Shown: positions 57,032 through 64,000 of the stretch, one piece after another
Layout: the number at the start of each line of letters is the position of its first letter
How positions within the stretch are numbered: the first letter of the stretch is position 1
Source: Porpolomopsis calyptriformis
Taxonomy: Eukaryota; Basidiomycota; Agaricomycetes; Agaricales; Hygrophoraceae
DNA length: 64,000 bases
Direction: 5' to 3'
NCBI GenBank assembly: GCA_951640195.1
Contig: OX621167.1
Coordinates: forward strand, 1,612,001-1,676,000
The notes under the pieces: model-generated
The model's input: the letters and a program-made list of their open reading frames with translations, nothing else
Told to the model about the DNA's origin: nothing
Databases searched by the model: none
Program-made: the position numbers and the translations under genes

Positions 57032-60000
57032 ACCATACTACTCGATGTACCATTACCCCATGCAATCTATTTCAAATTCTTGGTGCTATTGAAAAGGGTG
57101 ATTCAGGACTTATAATGGACATTTGGATCAAAGCTTCAGATACTGGCTGACGTGTCCCCACCATATGTCTTATTGATAGTGGAGCTTCTGGAAACTTTAT
57201 GGATGAGACCTTCACAACTCATCATGAATTTACTCTTCAGGATTTGGAAACCCCAATCCCTGTACGGAATGCCGATGGGTTAGAGAACCAAGGAGGCCTG
57301 ATTGTTTTTGACACTGATGTCTAGATAGAAGCTCCAGGTGGACACATTGAAAGGATCCATTTGGAAGTGACCAACCTTGGATCCAAGATTGATATTATCC
57401 TCGGCTACCCATGGCTCAGAGCTTAAAACCCTAGTATTGATTAGGAGAAGTCAACACTAGCTCTTAGAGGCAAAGAGACTTCTTGTCAGTATTGTAGTGG
57501 TGAAGCAGAGCCCTCTGTGGTAGAATCAGTCTCACTGGTGATTACAAGTATTTCAAAATCAGATGAAGCTCGAGCCAGCATGGTGGAGGAAGATATGCGA
57601 AAGTTTGTATTAGAGGTCTATTAGAAAGACTATGCTAGTGTCTTTGCCAAAGAGTCCTTCAATTACCTTCTACCTCATTCCAAGTTCAATCACATCATTG
57701 ACCTTAGAGATGACTTTGTACCCCAAAATGACATGACTTATCCAATGTCCCCTTGAGAGACAGAATTCCTAGTGAAGTTTTTAGATGAAAATGTGGCTAC
57801 TGGACAAATATTCAAAGGATCTTCGCCTCAAGCTGCTCCCTTCTTCTTAGGAAAGAAAGCTGAAGAAGTCAACATGAAAGGACAAGATGCTGGATATAGA
57901 CCAATCAAAGACTACCATTACTTAAATCACTTTACAGTTCCTAACCATTATCCCCTGCCACTCTTACACCAAATCATTCAACAACCGAAATTGCAATCAG
58001 CTGCATTGTTTATGCTTGTAGATATCCAATGGGGATTCAACAATATCCATATCAAGGAAGGCAACAAATGGAAAGCTGCTTTCAACATGATTGAGGGACT
58101 CTTCATTCCAAGAGTGATATTCTTTGGTTTACAAAATTCTCTAGCTACGTTCCAACAGATGATCAATATGTGATTTGCTGAAGTGCTGAGATCAGGTTGC
58201 GTTTTTATCTATATCGATGACATTCTCATCTGCAGAGATGATCTAGAAGAACTGCGTTACTGGACATTCAAGACCCTTGAAATCATGAAGAAACACAAAC
58301 TCTCCTGTAAACCCATCAAATGCCAATTTGAGAAGGAAGAGGTGATCTATTTGGGAATGACCTTGTCGAAATGTCATATTAGAACTAATCCCAAGAAGGT
58401 CAAAGCGATAGTCGAATAGCCTGAGCCTTGAACCATCAAACAACTTCAATCCTTCCTTGGAAGTGCAAACTTCTAGAGAAAATACATCAAGGACTTTTCA
58501 AAGATCACTCAACTACTTAACCAGTTACTCCGCAAAGATACCATCTGGGAATGGACCCCCGAGTGACAACATGCCTTTGATCATTTGAAGCACTCCCTCA
58601 CTAATACCCCTGTTCTCAAAGTGCCAGACCAAGACCTGCCATATTGCTTTGAGACTGATGCCTCTGGATTTGCCTTAGGAGGTATACTGTCTCAGCTACA
58701 CAGAAAAGAATGGAAACCTGTATACTTTCACTCAAGATCATTAACCCCTGCTGAAAAGAAATATCTAACTCACAATACTAAGCTTCTAGCTATAATAGAC
58801 TGTCTCAAGATGTGGCGACATCTTTTGGAAGGCTCAAGACATGACCTTTTAATTCGTACTGACAGTCTTGCTCTCAAATATTTCAGTATTGCTTGTGTAT
58901 TGTTCAGATGACATACTCATTGGTCAGAGATTTTATTAAGATATAAATACAAAATCAAGTATGTCCTGGGGAGAAAGAACAAAGCCAATGGACTATCCAG
59001 GCATCTGAATTATTTCAACGAAGGTAAAGGCAAGGTGGAAAATGAAGTTTTAATTGCAGAAGACCACTGGATCATTTCAATCATCAAACTTTCAAAACCA
59101 GACTTTTTTGCAAGACTATGCTTCAAGCTACTGATACTGGACAAGATCTCACAGAAAATTGAGGATACCTCATTGTTTTGGGACTAAGCCGATGGGTTAG
59201 TTCGCAATGTTGAAGGTCAAATTGTGGTGCCAGAGGAAGTATCTTTGCGCACAGACATAATATGACTGTCCCATGCCTACCCCCATGCTGGACACCCTAG
59301 CATTGAGAAGACAAAGGAGCTAGTGCTCCAAAACTTTGTTTGGGATGGCATCTCTCAAGACGTTATCAACTACGTACAATCCTGCCCTACTTGTCAGCAA
59401 AACAAGAGCTACCCCTCAAAGCTGACAGGACTCTTATAACTTATACCCCCTGCTACCGAACTATGGACTGAGATAACCATCAATCTCATTGTTAAATTAC
59501 CTGACTCATTTGGATATGATGCTGTGATGGTAGTTGTTGATCAATTTACAAAACATGCCTATTTTATTCTGACGACTTCCAATCTCTCATCAGAAGGCAC
59601 TGCCCAACTCTTCCATGATCACATTTGGAAACACTATGGATGGCCAAAGAAGATCATTTCTGATTGTGGAGTTCAATTTGCATCGAAATTCACTAAAGCC
59701 CTCAATAAACTTCTACGAACCATTTCTAAACTCTCTACTGCTTATTATCCCAAAACCGATGGTCAGACCAAACAAATGAACCAAGAGCTTGAGGTCTACC
59801 TATGATTCTATACTAACTTCATCCAAGACAACTGGTCTGAATGGTTAGCTTCCACCGAATTCACTTACAATAATTGACAACACTCTGCCACTTCACAATC
59901 ACCCTTCTATTTGGAATATAGCCGTCACTCTTATTTACCAATCACTATCAATTCCCTGAGTAATGTCCCCGCAGCAAACACCTTCCACAAACATCTCACA

Positions 60001-60534
60001 CATGCTCAGAAGAATGCTGGCGAATCACTATCACACGCTGCAGAATTGATGAAAAAATATGCCAATTGAAAATGGAAATTCTCTCCCTCCTTCAAAGTTG
60101 GAGACTTGGTTTGGTTAGATACCAAGAATATCAAGATGACTTGACCTGCCAAGAAGCTAGATAACTGAAGAACTGGACCATTCAAGATCCTGAAACAAGT
60201 ATCGGATCTTGCATATCTTATTGATATTCCCAGAACTTGGAAGCTCCATCTAGTCTTTCATGTATCACTCCTGAGACCTAACATTGAAGATAAGTTGCTC
60301 CACCCTGATGTCACTGATACATCTCAACCTCCCCCAGATTTAATTGAGAATGAAGAAGAATATGAGGTCAAATCCATTCTGCAACATTCTGGAACTAGAT
60401 GCCGATGAAAGTATTTGGTCAAATGGAAAGGTTATCCAATTGAAGAAGCCACTTGGGAAGAATGATCAAACATCTTACAACATGCCAAGGAAATTGTGAA
60501 GACTTATGAAGACTCAATTCAAACAGCGACTTAA
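57032..60534 (+). pseudogene. F2 pol
   Basis: Resumes after J2: protease CLIDSGASGNFMDE (57165-57210), a helical stretch, RT with GYRPIKDYHYLNHFTVPNHYPLPL and YIDDILICRDDLEE (58205-58250), RNase H ETDASGFALGGIL, integrase finger (CPTCQQNK), core VVVDQFTKHAYF...IISDCGVQF and a TDGQTK block, chromodomain near 60350-60480, stop 60532. About twenty stops: TGA at Arg positions plus several TAG at Trp positions (for example near 57322, 57442 and 57622). Confidence 0.92.
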
Positions 60535-60787
60535 CTCATTTGTCATCATTCTGGCTGTCCATTTTTGAATTCTATTCTTAGATCCAAGTAGCCCTTATAA
60601 ACTCAGAGCCATTGATATAACTCTATCCAATCTTTCCCCACTTTTGATAACAAGACCACTTAACCAAAATGTCATAGTACTATTATTCAACAATGCCTGC
60701 CACTCATACCCCCAAACCCAATTATCAAGTCGCTATCCACTGCCAAGGACAAATCCCCTCTCCTTGCACCTGTTCCCCCACCCCTAG

Positions 60788-61350
60788 TGATACAACCCCT
60801 TAGTCCCCTGAGCTCCAGAGGACATGTTCCATATATCTACATGATCCCCCAGATGTCCACTACACTGCTACAATGTCCCCGACTACGCGATTTGGCTTCC
60901 TGTCCAGCAATTTATCTCCAAATTCTGCGAATTTCTTCGAATTCTTTGATCCTTCAATTCACGATCGCAGCTCATATCAAAGAATGCATCTGATAGCCAG
61001 ACATCCATTGTGTATATTTCCATTGTTTTCATCGACCCTTTCACTGGTGGCTTCATTCAGAAGTCTCATCCCTTTACTATATAGTATATAAAGGGATCTT
61101 TGTTTTCACAGATATATTTACTTGTAGATATGTTTGTATCATAGAGAAGGAAGATAGATTCCATTGTCCCACATCTAGTCCTTCATGTTTGAGCCTCTTC
61201 GACCACCTCTAGCACTCTAGAGAGTGCTCTGATTTTCTGATTTCTTCTATTTCTTCTATTTTCATGATTTCTTTGATAGCTCCTTTCTATTGTGCCTCCC
61301 ATCATCTCTTGGGGCAGATCCCAGAGCTCAGATGGCTCCACATCGCATCA
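60788..61350 (+). repeat. Solo LTR-like element J3
   Basis: TGATACAACC...ATCGCATCA, 563 bp, 4-bp duplication CTAG (60784-60787) / CTGG (61351-61354). TATA-like GTATATAAAGGGATC near 61085. Confidence 0.87.
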
Positions 61351-61902
61351 CTGGCCCCTCCACTACCACTACCATCCCCATCTCCAGGCAGCTGCACTGA
61401 CACCCTCACGCCACTGCCGCTGACTTTCTTAGTAATGAATCAACTCCTCCCCCTGAAGACCCCAACATCACCATCACCCATTTAAATATCAACAATGAAA
61501 GCCTTGGATAATTGAATTGTGAGTTGCGAGCAGAGTTAACAGCAGTGAAAGCAGAGTTGAAAGGGATGGAGAAACGTATTATGTTCTAGAAGGAAAGCCA
61601 CAACATGCTCAAATGCAAACTCTGGACACTCGAGCGAGAGAAAAAGTGAAACTAGGTCAATTGCAGAAATGTCACCACCTGTGCCATCATATCCTGAATG
61701 TTGGAGGATTGTTGAGCCATTGAAGGCTTGACACATTAAGACCTTTGTCATGAAATTGGCATTCACTCTCTTAAAATTCCTCTCTTTTCTTCGTTCTTTT
61801 CGTTTCTTTCTTATACCAGTTCTTTTGGGGGGAGGCTGTCTTTATTGGCAGTGGAAACTACTTGTACAAAGGGAGGAATCCATGTCCAACTAGCTAATTA
61901 TA

Positions 61903-62733
61903 CTAGTCCGTCTTGGCAATCTCCTGCACCATACTGTCCCTCAAGAACTCTACAAAACTCAACACTACTTGACCATCTATTGCAGCCAACTTATTACCCC
62001 AGTAGATTGCCCCATTGGTGTCACCACCAGAGGCCTGCAACTCGGCAGCCTTCCCTTCAATGAAACTCATCGCTATCTTTCTCGCTTCCTCACCCAACCA
62101 ATCGTTAGTGGGACTCCACAACAAACTGGGAGGAATTTCTTCCTCCTTGATCTTGACATTGACATTAGTCAACGACGATGACAAATCTTCCACTAAGAAT
62201 AAAGAGTCAATGATCATGAAGAAAGTGAGGGAATTGAGAAGCTTACCACTAGATAAAGAACTCAATGGACCAGGGGTCCAAGGATGGAAGGGGGGACTGG
62301 CAGCCCAGTCAACTGCCTCCTTCTTGACAGAAGGGAGGGAATCAGCCCACTTGTCAGACCCCCAATTAACCTGCTCCTCCAAAGGGAGCTGGGAAGTAGG
62401 GGGAGGGGCGTCATCATCCCAAGCTAAAGAAGGGAAAGCCTATTATCAACAAACACAGACTAATAAAGACAAAACAAAATACTCACCAAGCGGATCCTCC
62501 ATCAAGCCGCAAGCATGCTGGATTGGCCAGCGAACAAACGGACACTTCTTGACTTTGTACTTGCCACCGCAAGCAAAGCAGGAGAAAGAAGACCAACAGA
62601 GGTCAGCGTCGGAGGGGATGCGCTGGAGGTAGTAGTGAAACGAATCGCAATCGAGAAAGACAGGAGCAGTGTGGTGCACCACTCCAGACTGCTTGAAGAA
62701 TCGGATGTAGTGGCCTTGGTGGGAGGGAGTCAT
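61903..62733 (-). CDS. Unknown three-exon gene carried by element L2, 237 codons, apparently intact
   Basis: Exon 1 62733-62487, exon 2 62423-62247, exon 3 62192-61903. Introns begin GTGAGT and GTAAGC and end TTTAG and CTTAG; exon lengths sum to 714 nt with the frame kept and no internal stop. The ATG at 62733 lies about 50 bp after a TATA box (62783-62790). Exon 1 encodes a Cys cluster (C-x5-C-x2-C-x8-C-x10-C around DADLCWSSFSCFACGG and KKCPF). Exon 2 is acidic/Trp-rich (NWGSDKW, VDWAASPP). Exon 3 has VKIKEEEIPPSL and a helical C-terminus (EFLRDSMVQEIAKTD). A small zinc-binding protein is a guess. L1 has the same gene with four lesions. Confidence 0.65.
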
Positions 62734-63242
62734 GATGAATTGACAAGGATTGAACTGAAGCGTAGGGATACAACCCCACACCTTTTATATGCTCAGACAC
62801 AAAGGGAAGACCAAAAGGAGGTTCCTCAGTCAAAAGAAGAGAAACCTGATACGCCGGACAAGAGATAGAAACAACGGCGATCTCATGACTAGAAGAACAA
62901 TAGGAACCAGTCATGAGATAGCACAGCCTGATACTGCGGAAGGCTATGCCCAATAGAGTTGAGTCATCAAAACAACACAGCCTTCTGCAGTATAACTAAG
63001 AACAATGGCAAACCTTAAACCGGAGGCTGTGAACAATAGAAAATGGGGTGACTGCGGAAGCTGACTCATAGTGACTCCTATTTTAGAAATACTATATAAA
63101 CCCTGAGGGCAAAGCGGATCATCACTTCATCCTCCTGTGAGATTACTTGTAGTAGCACGAATGCAATCAGAATCATCAGACTTCTCTTCCATCAGAACAA
63201 GAAAAGAGAAACATAAACCTATAACTACTGAGCCAATCGTTC
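62734..63242. promoter_or_regulatory. Divergent promoter region of element L2
   Basis: About 510 bp between the two start codons. TATA boxes point both ways: TTTTATAT at 62783-62790 (minus gene) and TATATAAA at 63093-63100 (plus ORF). A motif around GCCTTCYGCAGTAT occurs twice in opposite orientations (about 62930-62945 and 62980-62995). CCTCAGGG-type sequence follows the plus TATA. Confidence 0.55.
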
Positions 63243-63453
63243 ATGCCCATATTCCCTAAACTCTCAGCAGAGGCACGCAACGGATTCAACTCACAGAACA
63301 ACTTCTTTGTAGAAGTAAAACTTAACTCAGGAGGAATCATCACCCTTTACGAGGATGTCCCCGTCAGAACTTTCTTCTACATCCTACTAGACTTATTAAG
63401 CTCCAAGGCTTGCCTTGTGATTGACGAAAAGACTTGCAACTACAGTTGTGACA
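63243..63453 (+). CDS. Short divergent ORF of element L2, open to the element end
   Basis: ATG 63243, MPIFPKLSAEARNGF then GGIITLYEDVPVRTFFYILLDLLSSKACLV and CNYSCDN at the terminus. No stop inside L: the frame continues into F2 sequence to 63569. The same protein, with one lesion, is in L1, where it meets a stop just outside. Hydrophobic middle segment. Unknown function; in a longer parent element it might continue or be spliced. Confidence 0.45.
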
Positions 63454-63720
63454 ACCTTGCAACAAGGGAGACCCTTATCAAGTACAGGAATTCAGTCAAA
63501 AACCCTATCAACCTTGATTTGGAGTACCCAGATGACGATGACATCACCATCACCCCCACCCCCACCTAGCCAACTTCAGAAGTTGATCCCATTGCTTCCC
63601 TCTCAGTGGCTATTGAGGCCCCCGCCACTGAGGAAATCCAGACCCAGGCCTCAGAGAATGAAATGACTGACATCACCCAAGTTTGAAATTCAGGTCAAAT
63701 TTCCTGAAAAGCAAGGTGTA

Positions 63721-63776
63721 TGTCATGGACATAATTTTTCCTTCTCTCTCTATGTTTATCATTGTAGTTTAGTTGG
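63721..63776 (+). repeat. F2 3' LTR, first 56 bp
   Basis: TGTCATGGACATAATTTTTCC as in the F2 5' LTR; cut at 63776 by K2. Confidence 0.88.
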
Positions 63777-64000
63777 TGATATATCTGCTTTGTGTATGAG
63801 AACCGGACACAGAACAAGGTGCGAGGACAACTATAAAGAGTCTTGACACAGTCTATGATCAATAATCATAGAAAGGGAGTCTTCGATCATTCGTGAATGA
63901 GATTGATTGGGGGATCAGGAGAATTGGAAGATCAAAATAGGAAGTCGAGAGGAAGTCTTAGAAGATCTAGACTCAAGAGCGAGAGAGAAGCGAATATCTA
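63777..64000 (-). repeat. K-family LTR (K2), partial, inverted
   Basis: Starts TGATATATCTGC, the complement of the K1 end (GCAGATGTATCA), and is collinear with K1 back to the window edge. The left flank is GTTGG; the other flank is outside. Confidence 0.82.

Larger units (their letters stand above)
61746..63453 (-). mobile_element. Element L, copy L2 (1708 bp)
   Basis: TGTCATGAAATTGG...AACTACAGTTGTGACA with perfect TSD ACCTT (61741-61745, 63454-63458) inside the F2 additional ORF. Contains a complete three-exon gene (minus), a short divergent ORF (plus) and a shared promoter region. The 5-bp TSD and TG...CA ends fit an LTR; the content does not resemble any LTR I know. Confidence 0.88.
60693..63686 (+). 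pseudogene. F2 additional ORF (coiled coil), split by J3 and L2
   Basis: Pieces 60693-60787 (MPATHTPKPNYQVAIH), 61355-61745 and 63459-63686. The middle piece has STPPPEDPNITITHLNINNESL, then the coiled coil ELRAELTAVKAELKGMEKRI and CKLWTLEREKK. The last piece has TRETLIKYRNSVKNPINLDLEYPDDDD, a Thr/Pro run and VAIEAPATEEIQTQASEN, stop 63684. About 240 codons when joined. Several stops. The same ORF is in F1, so it is a family trait; function unknown. Confidence 0.78.
47508..64000 (+). mobile_element. Gypsy chromovirus F2 (plus), with nested J2(A2), J3, L2 and K2; 3' end beyond window
   Basis: 5' LTR 47508-47919, leader, gag 48277-49482, pol to 60534, additional ORF to 63686, start of the 3' LTR at 63721. 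Removing J2 (49513-57027), J3 (60788-61350) and L2 (61746-63453) leaves about 6.4 kb from 47508 to the 3' LTR start, near the size of A. Left flank GGTCT; right flank not visible. Confidence 0.92.

Noticed and set aside
1..64000. tRNA, rRNA, TET/JBP genes, toxin-antitoxin or bacterial-type defence systems.
   Set aside because: I looked for cloverleaf-like segments, rRNA cores and family motifs and saw none; the content is eukaryotic transposon DNA.

Overview
The window looks like a transposon graveyard from a filamentous basidiomycete, most likely an agaricomycete. Signs of this are a KDZ-type transposase relic, a CACTA-like transposase family and small accessory proteins that I recall as multi-copy in agaricomycetes, an hAT transposase with many short introns, chromodomain Ty3/gypsy elements, and short GT...AG introns. 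I see no ordinary housekeeping gene, tRNA, rRNA or CRISPR. Family assignments rest on recognised protein motifs, not on a search. Element boundaries rest on target-site duplications (TSDs) that can be read in the sequence.

Layout. 1-7589: two Ty1/copia fragments in opposite orientation, forming a 2.3-kb inverted repeat around one LTR. 7590-9014: relic of an accessory gene (minus). 9015-13248: a copia solo LTR split by a full-length hAT transposon (9035-13001, 8-bp TSD). 13278-41026: one copia solo LTR (TSD GAATG on both sides) split by a CACTA-like transposon here called X (13332-40878, matching terminal inverted repeats). X is swollen from about 5.4 kb to 27.5 kb by insertions: a solo A LTR, a K LTR, gypsy element F1 (which itself received A1, J1 and a copia solo LTR) and gypsy element G. 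A later inversion of 29838-32784 swapped the 5' ends of F1 and G; the TSDs and the split transposase gene only make sense when it is undone. 41027-47507: relics of a viroplasmin/RNase-H-N-like gene and a KDZ transposase, separated by element L1. 47508-64000: gypsy element F2, carrying J2 (itself split by complete gypsy A2), J3, L2 and K2.

How the parts work. A and F are chromoviruses with LTR, gag, a -1 frameshift site (GGGTTTT just before the gag TGA), pol (protease, RT, RNase H, integrase, chromodomain), and an additional ORF between pol and the 3' LTR. A, F and G each have an 11-13-nt stretch after the 5' LTR that is exactly complementary to LTR sequence about 30-35 nt below a TATA box. 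This is the arrangement of Tf1/sushi-type self-primed reverse transcription, and the pairing covaries between A and F. Most coding regions are dead; many stops are TGA where related proteins have Arg (CGA), a sign of CpG decay.

The most unusual item is L, a 1.7-kb element with TGTCA/TGACA ends and 5-bp TSDs, found twice. It carries two divergently transcribed ORFs with TATA boxes. In L2 the main gene is a three-exon reading frame of 237 codons with no visible lesion and a Cys cluster, and I do not recognise it.
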